Shown here: positions 7,387 to 14,442 of the stretch, in pieces
How the letters are laid out: the number at the start of each line of letters is the position of its first letter
Numbering within the stretch: the stretch's first letter is position 1
Assembly: GCA_964419445.1 (NCBI GenBank)
Contig: CAYQPE010000032.1
Span: 1 to 16,886, forward strand
From: JABHHG01 sp964419445
GTDB taxonomy: Bacteria; Fidelibacterota; Marinisomatia; SCGC-AAA003-L08; D37C17
Direction: 5' to 3'
Length of the DNA stretch: 16,886 bases
Position numbers and translations under genes: made by a program
Notes under the pieces: model-generated
Databases searched by the model: none
The model's input: only the letters and a program-made list of their open reading frames with translations
What the model was told of the DNA's origin: nothing

Positions 7387-8101
7387 CTAATTGCTGTAAT
7401 TGTTGGATATTATTCACCCCTAGAATTTCGGTAATATTATTGGTTTTTTCAATAGCTACTTTTTTATTTTGTTCCAATAATAAAGTAAGTACATCTGGAA
7501 GGTAATATTCGCCTTGGGCATTTTCATTTTTTACTTGAGGCAACAACTGAAATAATCGTCTAGATTCAAAAATATAAATCCCTGCATTAATTTCCCTCAC
7601 TGCAAGCTCATCATCAGATGCATCTTTATGTTCAACAATCTTAGATAAATTATTTTTATCAGTTCGAATCACTCGACCATATCCAGTGGGGTCGTTAATT
7701 TCTGCAGTGAGTATAGTTGCATCACAATTAGAATTTACATGAGTTTGCAATAAATTATTTAACGTGGATGTGGAAATTAAAGGTACATCACCAGAAAGGA
7801 TGAGTACTTGTCCGTCAAATTCTGAGAGATTTTCTTGGCATTGAAGTACGGCATGGCCAGTCCCCAATTGTTCTAATTGATATGCAAATTCTGTAGGTTC
7901 ATTACAAATTTCAGATTTAACCATTTCATGTTTATATCCGATAATGGTAACAATTTTTTCTGCACCCAATTCAACAGCTCGTTGGATGACATGACTCACC
8001 ATTGGTTTTCCTGCTATGGGATGTAATACTTTTGGAAGTTCTGATTCCATGCGTGTACCCTTGCCTGCAGCGAGTATAAGTACACTGAGTCTATTTGTCA
8101 T
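7364..8101 (-). CDS. glmU: GlmU-type UDP-GlcNAc uridylyltransferase, N-terminal domain only
   Basis: The protein matches the uridylyltransferase half of GlmU, which makes UDP-GlcNAc from GlcNAc-1-phosphate and UTP for peptidoglycan and LPS. Visible motifs are LILAAGKGTRM (8-18) with PKV (23-25), QLEQLGTGHA (75-84), SGDVPL (103-108), GYGRV (140-144), EHKDA (157-161), NAG (172-174), GEYYLPD (197-203) and GVNN (228-231), so the domain is complete. It ends at residue 245, whereas bifunctional GlmU has about 450 residues with a hexapeptide-repeat acetyltransferase domain. No hexapeptide repeats are found downstream, and the next gene overlaps its end. The acetylation step must come from elsewhere, or the enzyme uses a different sugar phosphate. 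It overlaps mnmA by 11 nt. Confidence 0.88.
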   Translation of the reverse strand: MTNRLSVLILAAGKGTRMESELPKVLHPIAGKPMVSHVIQRAVELGAEKIVTIIGYKHEMVKSEICNEPTEFAYQLEQLGTGHAVLQCQENLSEFDGQVLILSGDVPLISTSTLNNLLQTHVNSNCDATILTAEINDPTGYGRVIRTDKNNLSKIVEHKDASDDELAVREINAGIYIFESRRLFQLLPQVKNENAQGEYYLPDVLTLLLEQNKKVAIEKTNNITEILGVNNIQQLQQLDEKFQNI

Positions 8102-9212
8102 TTAATGCCTTTTTAAATAATATAGTTTTTTCAGTTTCAATTATTCCACCACCCAATAAAACATCATCATCAAAAAATACAACAGATTGCCCAGGTGTTA
8201 CAGCCAATTGAGGATCTTTGAAATTAATTTTATAATATTCTCCGTCTTTTTCAACAGTGGCCAATGTACCATTACTGTTATAACGAATTTGAACCATTAC
8301 CTCAATGGCATCTTTTGGTGGATGAATAAACCAATTGGTATCTACAGCATAGCAACTTTCAGAATACATGGCCGTTTTTTTGGTAACTATTATAGTATTG
8401 TCTTGTGCATCTATGGACTTTACATAACGTGGTTCAGGATTAGATAATCCTAAGCCTTTGCGTTGCCCCACAGTATAATTAGTATATCCAGTATGCGTTC
8501 CCACCACTTCACCAGATTCATCTTTGATGTGACCAGATGGAATTGATTCCATTTTTTCTGGCACATAGTCATTGAGGAATCGCTTGTAATTATTGTCGGC
8601 AACAAAACAAATTTCCATACTTTCAGGAATATTGGCAGTTTCTAGATTATGTTCATTGGCAATGTGGCGGACTTCTTTTTTAGTTAAATCACCCAATGGG
8701 AATAGTGTACGCTCTAATGTATGTGGAGGAATCCCCCATAATACATAGGATTGATCTTTTGACATATCTACACCCCGTTGGATGAGAGTGCGACCATCTC
8801 GTTTTATTGCTTTTGCATAATGACCCGTTGCAATGTAGTCTGCACCTAAAATATCGGCTTGTTCAACAAATGCATCCCATTTTACAAATGAATTACAGCG
8901 AACACAGGGATTTGGTGTCCTTCCTGAAATATATTCATCGGCGAAATTATCTACCACCGTTTCTCTAAAAACGTCGGTAAAATCTAAAGTGTAGTGGGGA
9001 AATCCCATACGATCACATACCAACTTGGCATTATTTATGGCTCCCACAGAACAACAATTGCTGTCATCAACTAAATTCCCACCGACATCTTTGTATTCCC
9101 ATAATTTCATGGTAATACCAATGGGTTCATAGCCCATTTCAACAATTTTCAATAAGGCTACAGAACTATCCACACCACCAGACATGGCAACTAAAACTTT
9201 CCCTTTAGACAT
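8091..9212 (-). CDS. mnmA: tRNA 2-thiouridylase MnmA
   Basis: MnmA puts sulfur on U34 of tRNA-Lys, tRNA-Glu and tRNA-Gln, using ATP and sulfur relayed from a cysteine desulfurase. The 373-residue length is normal. It has the PP-loop SGGVDSS (11-17). Catalytic Cys103 lies in NPCVRC (101-106) and the second catalytic Cys202 in MEICFV (199-204). ATGHYA (128-133), KDQSYVLW (152-159) and GQRKGLG complete the family pattern. The C-terminal beta-barrel ends in LLGGGIIE. The start overlaps the cysteine desulfurase stop by 8 nt, an arrangement that fits direct sulfur hand-over. The tRNA-Lys(UUU) gene at 36-108 encodes one of its expected substrates. Confidence 0.97.
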   Translation of the reverse strand: MSKGKVLVAMSGGVDSSVALLKIVEMGYEPIGITMKLWEYKDVGGNLVDDSNCCSVGAINNAKLVCDRMGFPHYTLDFTDVFRETVVDNFADEYISGRTPNPCVRCNSFVKWDAFVEQADILGADYIATGHYAKAIKRDGRTLIQRGVDMSKDQSYVLWGIPPHTLERTLFPLGDLTKKEVRHIANEHNLETANIPESMEICFVADNNYKRFLNDYVPEKMESIPSGHIKDESGEVVGTHTGYTNYTVGQRKGLGLSNPEPRYVKSIDAQDNTIIVTKKTAMYSESCYAVDTNWFIHPPKDAIEVMVQIRYNSNGTLATVEKDGEYYKINFKDPQLAVTPGQSVVFFDDDVLLGGGIIETEKTILFKKALNDK

Positions 9213-10341
9213 AGGCGGTTTTCTTTTTTAATCGAGGGATTATAGACTCTAGAGTATCTAAGAGTAAATTTATATCTTCTTCTTCATGACATTTCCCAAT
9301 TGAAATTCGTACAGACTCGGAAGCAATTTCTTCAGAATATCCCAAATTCAGCAATACTATAGATGCTTTTACAGTCCCAGATGAACATGCAGAACCTGCA
9401 GATATTGCTATTCCTGCAACGTCTAAATTCATCACTAAAGCTTGTGATTTAACACCATGGAAAGTAATATTCATTACACCTGGTACATGGCTCTCGCCAT
9501 GACGTGTAAATTTAATATCTCGTAATTCTAAATTATGTAGAAAATGTGATTCTAATTTTTGTAAATGCAGGATATTGTTAGGCATGTTATTATTGGCCAA
9601 TTCAGAAGCTAGTCCAAACCCTGCAATGCCACTAATATTTTCAGTACCCGGACGAAGATTACTTTCTTGTCCTCCACCAAATAATATTGAATCCAGTGAT
9701 ATTCCACTTTTAATATAAAGTGCGCCTATCCCTTTGGGCCCATATAATTTATGTGCAGATACACTGAGAAAATCCACGTGAATATCATTTAGGTCAATGG
9801 GAAGTTTACCAAACATTTGCACTGCATCAGTATGAAACAAAATTTCATGTTGTAATGCCAACTCACCGATGGCACCAATGGGATTTACTGTGCCTAATTC
9901 ATTTTGCACCGCTATTATGGAAATTAATTTAGTATTGGGTTTAATGGCATTTTTCACATCTTCAGGATTTACTACCCCGTGTTTGTTGGGTTTTACCAAT
10001 GAAAATTCAACACCATTTTTTGCCAAATTATCTAATACCTTTAAAACAGCAGGGTGTTCATATTCTGAAGAAATTATATGGTCACCAGAATTCAAGATTC
10101 CCTGTAATACCATATTGTTGGACTCTGTGCCACATCCGGTAAAGATAATCTCGCCGGTATCACAGCTAAGTGCATTGGCAACTTGCATTCGTGCACGTTC
10201 AATGGTAGAATGTGCTTCCTGTCCAAACTTATGGATACTGGAAGGATTCCCATAGGTTGAGTTCATCACTGACACCATGAATTCCGAAACTTGAGAATCC
10301 AATGGAGTGGTTGCAGCCATATCAAAGTAAATTCGCTTCAT
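9205..10341 (-). CDS. iscS: cysteine desulfurase (IscS/NifS family)
   Basis: This PLP enzyme takes sulfur from cysteine, leaving alanine, and forms a persulfide that feeds tRNA thiolation and Fe-S clusters. The 378-residue protein starts with the typical YFDMAATTPLD (5-15). It has YGNPSSIHKFG (30-40), His96 in EYEHPA, HTDAVQ (170-175), the PLP lysine Lys198 in SVSAHKLYGPKG, and GGGQESNLRPGTEN (222-235). The sulfur-carrying Cys319 sits in SAGSACSSG (314-322). It overlaps mnmA by 8 nt, so tRNA thiolation is its likeliest main job. No IscU or SufBCD genes are in view. It may be transcribed from its own promoter or with the hydrolase gene 42 nt upstream. The choice between IscS and NifS names is not settled by sequence reading alone. 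Confidence 0.95.
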   Translation of the reverse strand: MKRIYFDMAATTPLDSQVSEFMVSVMNSTYGNPSSIHKFGQEAHSTIERARMQVANALSCDTGEIIFTGCGTESNNMVLQGILNSGDHIISSEYEHPAVLKVLDNLAKNGVEFSLVKPNKHGVVNPEDVKNAIKPNTKLISIIAVQNELGTVNPIGAIGELALQHEILFHTDAVQMFGKLPIDLNDIHVDFLSVSAHKLYGPKGIGALYIKSGISLDSILFGGGQESNLRPGTENISGIAGFGLASELANNNMPNNILHLQKLESHFLHNLELRDIKFTRHGESHVPGVMNITFHGVKSQALVMNLDVAGIAISAGSACSSGTVKASIVLLNLGYSEEIASESVRISIGKCHEEEDINLLLDTLESIIPRLKKKTAYV

Positions 10342-10383
10342 AATAAGGGGGTAAATTTACGAAAAAGTATGTGTTAAAACCCC

Positions 10384-11226
10384 TTAATAAGATGCTGGAA
10401 TGGAGATTTCCATCCCTTGCTTTGCAGCCAAGGTATTGGGGAATTCCTTTTGGGCGTCCAATTCAATCTTTGCCAAGTCATCATCAGAACGATTTGGATC
10501 ATGATGATATAGAATTAGTTGCTTTGCGTTGGCATCTTTTGCCACTTGCACCGCTTGTTGCCAGCTACTATGTCCCCACCCTTTATGATTGGGCAACTCT
10601 TCATTTGTGTATTGGGCATCATGAATGAGAATGTCTGCATTATCTGCATTATCAATAACATGATGATTGAGATGATCAATGGGATGCTCACAGTCAGTAG
10701 AATAAATAATTACATTATTCCCAATTTCTATTCGATAACTATTGGCACCATTGGGGTGACCATGGAGAGTAAATTTAATGCGAATATCATCTGAAATAAC
10801 CAATTCATCATTGGGGAATAGTGAAGTATTAATTTTTGCATTTAGCATGGACATATCTACAGGCCAAAATGTTGGATTTTGTACATATTTAAATACATCT
10901 TCAGGAGACATATTATCGTCTTTGCCATAAATGTTAAATGTTTTGCTTGGGTCAAAGAATGGTGCAAATCCTAAAAATCCAAAAATATGATCCCAATGAT
11001 AATGAGAGAGGATAATATGTGCTTCATTGGGGCAATTCTCTTCTTTGATCATGGCATTACCCAAATCTAAGAAGCCTGTTCCCATATCTAAAATGATGAG
11101 CTCATTATTAGCCGTTCTAATTTCTACGCACGAAGTATGCCCACCATAGATAATGGTATCTTTACGTGGAGATGGGAAAGAACCGCGAACTCCCCAAAAT
11201 CTAATTTTATGTTCTTTAAATTCCAT
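10384..11226 (-). CDS. metallo-beta-lactamase-fold hydrolase
   Basis: The 280-residue cytosolic protein has a metallo-beta-lactamase fold. The opening RFWGVRGSFPSP (9-20) and YGGHTSCVEIR (27-37) mark a subfamily whose members are usually annotated only as MBL-fold hydrolases, related to the phosphodiesterase branch. Metal ligands visible are His75, His77, Asp79 and His80 in SHYHWDH (74-80), His157 in HGHPNG, Asp178 in YSTDCEH, and His219 or His241 later on. HDAQYT (202-207) and GWGHSS (216-221) are also family traits. All ligands for a two-metal site appear to be present, so it should be active. The substrate is unknown. It is the first gene leftward from the divergent intergenic region, 42 nt from the cysteine desulfurase gene. 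Confidence 0.88.
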   Translation of the reverse strand: MEFKEHKIRFWGVRGSFPSPRKDTIIYGGHTSCVEIRTANNELIILDMGTGFLDLGNAMIKEENCPNEAHIILSHYHWDHIFGFLGFAPFFDPSKTFNIYGKDDNMSPEDVFKYVQNPTFWPVDMSMLNAKINTSLFPNDELVISDDIRIKFTLHGHPNGANSYRIEIGNNVIIYSTDCEHPIDHLNHHVIDNADNADILIHDAQYTNEELPNHKGWGHSSWQQAVQVAKDANAKQLILYHHDPNRSDDDLAKIELDAQKEFPNTLAAKQGMEISIPASY

Positions 11227-11341
11227 ATAGTATTGGCATGAAATTTATTGGGGATTAACATTCTTATAAAACATTAAAAGTTAATAAGATGAAATTCATT
11301 TGATGCAGTAGATTATAGGCTGCGAAAAGACTGGAATTTCC
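11227..11341. promoter_or_regulatory. divergent promoter region
   Basis: This 115-bp AT-rich gap separates the minus-strand hydrolase gene from the plus-strand thioredoxin-like gene, so it should hold promoters for both. On the minus strand a perfect TATAAT lies at 11312-11317, without a clear -35 box. An inverted repeat, ATTAAC (11254-11259) and GTTAAT (11280-11285), has a 20-nt spacer and could be an operator. No clear plus-strand sigma-70 promoter stands out. Confidence 0.4.
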
Positions 11342-12133
11342 ATGAAAATACCATATTTACTTTTTTTAATATTTTCAACTGTATTATTTTCAAGCAATAT
11401 TGATTCAGATAATGATGGCTATTCAGATGCAGAAGAACTATCATTTGGGTCAGATCCTAAAAGTGCTGCAAGTTATATTTATGCAGGAGGATGGCCATAT
11501 AACCCCAATAAAGATAATCTCAATAAACGTGGATTCGAGGCCAACTGCCCCGGAGATATTACATGTGAGTGTACCACAGATTCAGATTGCCATAATGAGT
11601 ATTGTAAGCGTTATCCGCGTGGCTCATTTTGTAGTCCTAAGGAAACCACTACATTACCTCGATTTAAAATGGTGGATCAATTCGGTGATATGGTAGATAT
11701 TTATGATTTTTCGGGTGATAAAGAATATGTATTATTGGAATTATCTGCTGCATGGTGTTCACCCTGCAATATGCTCTCAGCATGGCTTACATTTGATGAT
11801 TCTGAAATAAAAAATCAGAGTTGGTGGAAGCCAGAATATACAAAAATTCGTGACTATATTAATAATGGTGAGATTACCCTAATCAATATTCAATACGAAG
11901 ATCAATTTCGAGATAATGCCCATGCTGAAAGCGTGCAAGATTGGTTTAGTCAGTATCCTCATGAAATTATTCCAATCTTAGCTGATGAAGGCAAACAACT
12001 GCATAAATGGGTGAAGCCTACGGGTATTCCTACGGTATTCCTTTTAAATGATAAGTTGGAAATAATTCAGCCATCATCCAGAGGATTAAACACTGCTTTT
12101 GATAAACTATTACAATTAAAAACCGAGAAATAA
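11342..12133 (+). CDS. secreted thioredoxin-like protein with Ca-binding and Cys-rich N-terminal segments
   Basis: The 263-residue protein starts with a signal peptide (about 1-18). Next comes an acidic repeat, DSDNDGYSDAEELSFGSDP (21-39), of the thrombospondin type 3 or calcium-binding kind. A six-Cys segment follows (Cys69, 75, 77, 83, 88, 97), including TTDSDCHNEYCKR, which resembles a Dickkopf-type Cys-rich motif. Residues 105-263 are a thioredoxin-like domain with the redox motif WCSPC (Cys139, Cys142) and the cis-proline Pro230 in GIPTVF, so it should be a working disulfide exchanger outside the cytoplasm. Whether it reduces or forms disulfides cannot be told. It is followed with no gap by pyk, with which it has no obvious functional link. 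Disulfide-rich proteins such as the one at 14443 are plausible clients, which is inference. Confidence 0.85.
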   Translation: MKIPYLLFLIFSTVLFSSNIDSDNDGYSDAEELSFGSDPKSAASYIYAGGWPYNPNKDNLNKRGFEANCPGDITCECTTDSDCHNEYCKRYPRGSFCSPKETTTLPRFKMVDQFGDMVDIYDFSGDKEYVLLELSAAWCSPCNMLSAWLTFDDSEIKNQSWWKPEYTKIRDYINNGEITLINIQYEDQFRDNAHAESVQDWFSQYPHEIIPILADEGKQLHKWVKPTGIPTVFLLNDKLEIIQPSSRGLNTAFDKLLQLKTEK

Positions 12134-13558
12134 TTGAGAAAAACAAAAATTATATGCACTATTGGCCCTTCTAGTTTTGATGTAGATGTAATTAAATCCC
12201 TCATTGAAGAAGGTATGGATGTGGCAAGAATTAACATGTCCCATGTTTCTGATTTTAAAACGGTGAAGGGTTTAGTAGATACTATTCGTAATGTATCCAG
12301 TTCATTGCAATCCAATGTGGGAATATTATTGGATTTATGTGGTCCAAAAATTCGTGTAAAAAAGACCATTACAAAAAATATTCACATTGAAGAGGGGAAG
12401 TCTTACACGTTGGGTGTGGGCAATGCAGATATACCTCTTGGACTCAAATTAAAATTTGGCCAGTTAAATACAGATTCTTTAGTAAAAATAGATGATGGTA
12501 AAATCACATTTAATATCGATGAGAAGTTAGACGATTATACTCTACGATTGATTGCCAATAATAGTGGTGAAATAAGTGCTGCTAAAGGGGTGAATTTTCC
12601 TGGAGTTGGATTGGATTTGCCATCAGTCACAGATAAAGATTTAGAAGACATCCAAACGGCCATAAAATTAAAAGTAGATTGGGTTGCATTGTCTTTCGTA
12701 AGACATGCTGAAGATAGGGATGTTCTTGATAAAGAATTTAAGACGCATGGTTTGAGTATTCCATTATTGGCAAAGATTGAAAAGCCAGAGGCAATTCAGA
12801 ACTTGCGTTCTATTATCGATGCTTTTGATGGTATATTGGTTGCCCGTGGAGACTTAGGGGTAGAAATGCCTTTAGAGCAAGTTCCCATTTTGCAAAAGCG
12901 AATTATAGCCATCTGTAATCAAAAAGGGAAACCCGTGGTTACGGCTACACAGATGCTAGAATCCATGATTGAAAATCCCACTCCAACTCGTGCAGAAGTG
13001 GGAGATATTGCATCGGCAATATATGATGGTACTGATGCAATAATGCTATCTGGAGAGACAGCATCTGGAGATTTCCCCGTGGAGTCAGTAAGTACCATGT
13101 CATCAATAGCCATCAATGTGGAGAGAGAAATTTCTCGAACTACTGAACGATTTCAACGGAATATACCCAAATTTAAAAAGGCAACTATATTATCATCTAT
13201 TTGTCATGCAGCATTTGAGATTTCAGAAGATATTGCCACACCTGTAATTGCAGTTATGACAGAGAGTGGTGGTACTGCACGGATGTTATCAAATTATCGA
13301 CCCAATTCAACAATTATAGCTATAACTCCCCATAAAGAATTGTGTGGAATGTTAAATTTATTTTGGGGAATCAAAACCTATTGCATCCATCAAAAACTTA
13401 CCATTGATGATATGCTTATGGATACTGAACGTTTGTTGATGGAAGAGGGATATGTAAGAAAAGGGCAAAAGTTTATTTTTACTGCTGGCGTTCCGGTAGG
13501 TATTTCTGGAAGTACAAATTTACTAAAAGTACATCAAGTGGAAGAGTCTCTATCTTGA
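12134..13558 (+). CDS. pyk: pyruvate kinase
   Basis: Pyruvate kinase makes pyruvate and ATP from phosphoenolpyruvate and ADP, the last step of glycolysis. The start is TTG at 12134, set immediately after the TAA of the preceding gene. It is the only start that preserves the conserved N-terminus (RKTKIICTIGPSS). The 474-residue length is typical. The active site shows ARINMSH (31-37), LLAKIEKPEA (211-220, catalytic Lys214 region and metal ligand Glu216), ARGDLGVEMP (237-246) and TATQMLESMI (270-279). The B domain begins near GPKIR (70-74), preceded by an unusual Cys69. LSGETASG (305-312) is also conserved. The C-terminal domain ends LKVHQVEESLS. It lies in a tight cluster with the thioredoxin-like and YhhQ genes, with no weak spot in the reading frame. 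Confidence 0.96.
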   Translation: MRKTKIICTIGPSSFDVDVIKSLIEEGMDVARINMSHVSDFKTVKGLVDTIRNVSSSLQSNVGILLDLCGPKIRVKKTITKNIHIEEGKSYTLGVGNADIPLGLKLKFGQLNTDSLVKIDDGKITFNIDEKLDDYTLRLIANNSGEISAAKGVNFPGVGLDLPSVTDKDLEDIQTAIKLKVDWVALSFVRHAEDRDVLDKEFKTHGLSIPLLAKIEKPEAIQNLRSIIDAFDGILVARGDLGVEMPLEQVPILQKRIIAICNQKGKPVVTATQMLESMIENPTPTRAEVGDIASAIYDGTDAIMLSGETASGDFPVESVSTMSSIAINVEREISRTTERFQRNIPKFKKATILSSICHAAFEISEDIATPVIAVMTESGGTARMLSNYRPNSTIIAITPHKELCGMLNLFWGIKTYCIHQKLTIDDMLMDTERLLMEEGYVRKGQKFIFTAGVPVGISGSTNLLKVHQVEESLS

Positions 13559-14250
13559 CGGTTTCGCAGCAAGAGTGGTCCAATAGATTTTTTGTATTAC
13601 TATCAGGGATATTTATAGCATCCTTGGTATCATCAAATTTAATATTTCAAAAATTCTTTACTTGGGATGTGTGGTTGCCAATTATTGGTAATTATACTTT
13701 TGAATTATCCGTTGGGATTTTGCCTTACCCTATAACCTTTTTGGTTACGGATATTATTTCAGAAATATATGGTCGTAAGAAAGCAGACCAAGTGGTGGTT
13801 TCGGGGTTTATAGCAAGCGTATTTATTATGGGAATTGTGCTTATTGCCGATGCTACCTCTGCAACCGTATGGTCGCCAGTTGATGATTCATTATTTACAA
13901 AAGTGTTTGGCTTATTTGGTCCTGCTGTATTTGCATCAATGACGGCATATTTAACTGCACAATTTATAGATATTCGGGTCTTCCATTTTTGGAAACGGCT
14001 TACGAATAATAAGCATTTATGGCTACGTAATAATGGCTCTACAATTTTTTCCCAGATGGTAGATACCAGCTCTGTGCTGTTTTTATTATGCTATTTTGGA
14101 GTTATCCCTTGGGATAAATTCACAGTATTATTTATCAATGGGTTTACATTTAAAATGTTAGTTGCGTTTGTAGATACACCACTTTTTTACCTATTCAGTC
14201 ATCTCTTACGTAAAAAGTTTAATTTGAAATTAGGTGAAGAGTTAGGATAA
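13555..14250 (+). CDS. yhhQ: queuosine precursor transporter (YhhQ/VUT family)
   Basis: YhhQ-type proteins import queuosine precursors (preQ0/preQ1), used to modify tRNA at G34. The 231-residue protein has about six hydrophobic segments (roughly 11-32, 47-66, 77-100, 117-138, 163-183, 187-215). It carries the family motifs FLVTDIISEIYGRKKA (62-77), AQFIDIRVFHFWK (135-147) and LRNNGSTIFSQMVDT (157-171). The start is TTG 13555, giving a 4-nt overlap (TTGA) with the pyk stop, so its translation is coupled to pyk. The N-terminus MTVSQQEWSNRFF is ordinary for the family. No queuosine synthesis gene is in this window. Substrate assignment rests on the family; the fold and motifs are clear. Confidence 0.9.
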   Translation: MTVSQQEWSNRFFVLLSGIFIASLVSSNLIFQKFFTWDVWLPIIGNYTFELSVGILPYPITFLVTDIISEIYGRKKADQVVVSGFIASVFIMGIVLIADATSATVWSPVDDSLFTKVFGLFGPAVFASMTAYLTAQFIDIRVFHFWKRLTNNKHLWLRNNGSTIFSQMVDTSSVLFLLCYFGVIPWDKFTVLFINGFTFKMLVAFVDTPLFYLFSHLLRKKFNLKLGEELG

Positions 14251-14293
14251 AAACTCCTTTAGAATTTAGGTGTAACAATTTGTAACTTTCATG

Positions 14294-14326
14294 CCCCGTA
14301 TTAGGGGAGAGTGCTATATTTATAGC
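14294..14326 (+). repeat. two tandem short inverted repeats between yhhQ and the mosaic gene
   Basis: CCCC-GTATTA-GGGG (14294-14307) and GCTATA-TT-TATAGC (14313-14326) lie 5 nt apart. Neither is followed by a T run, so a normal intrinsic terminator is not supported. The second contains TATATT and could overlap a promoter of the downstream gene. Confidence 0.4.
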
Positions 14327-14336
14327 CGTAAACGAG

Positions 14337-14391
14337 AGGAATTATTCGTCGTCAGTGTGTGAAATGTCACTACTTCATTGAAGAAATTCCT
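14337..14391 (+). promoter_or_regulatory. structured 5' leader of the mosaic protein gene
   Basis: AGGAATT (14337-14343) pairs with AATTCCT (14385-14391). Inside lie two further hairpins: AGTG/CACT (14354-14357 with 14368-14371) and CTTC/GAAG (14373-14376 with 14380-14383). Together they would form a three-way junction of about 55 nt. It matches no riboswitch class I know. The stems are short, and compensatory changes in relatives would be needed to prove the fold. Confidence 0.4.
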
Positions 14392-14408
14392 AAAATTGAA
14401 TAAAACTA

Positions 14409-14435
14409 AAATTTTCCGTTATGGAAATTTGGAGG
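14409..14435 (+). promoter_or_regulatory. hairpin directly before a strong RBS
   Basis: AAATTTTCC (14409-14417) pairs with GGAAATTT (14423-14430) around GTTAT, with a single bulged T. It ends exactly at the Shine-Dalgarno GGAGG (14431-14435), which lies 7 nt before the ATG at 14443. The strong RBS fixes the start of the mosaic gene. The hairpin may protect the mRNA or tune access to the RBS. Confidence 0.5.
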
Positions 14436-14442
14436 AAAAAAA

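Noticed and set aside
9869..10255. 128-codon plus-strand frame inside the cysteine desulfurase gene
   Set aside because: It is antisense to a well-conserved enzyme, has no ribosome binding site and shows no protein-family pattern.
10371..10794. Plus-strand frames overlapping the MBL-fold hydrolase gene
   Set aside because: They are shadows of a clear metal-hydrolase gene on the other strand, with no recognisable motifs.
14294..14307. CCCC-GTATTA-GGGG hairpin as the terminator of the thioredoxin-pyk-yhhQ cluster
   Set aside because: The stem is only 4 bp and is followed by GAGAGTGC instead of a T run.
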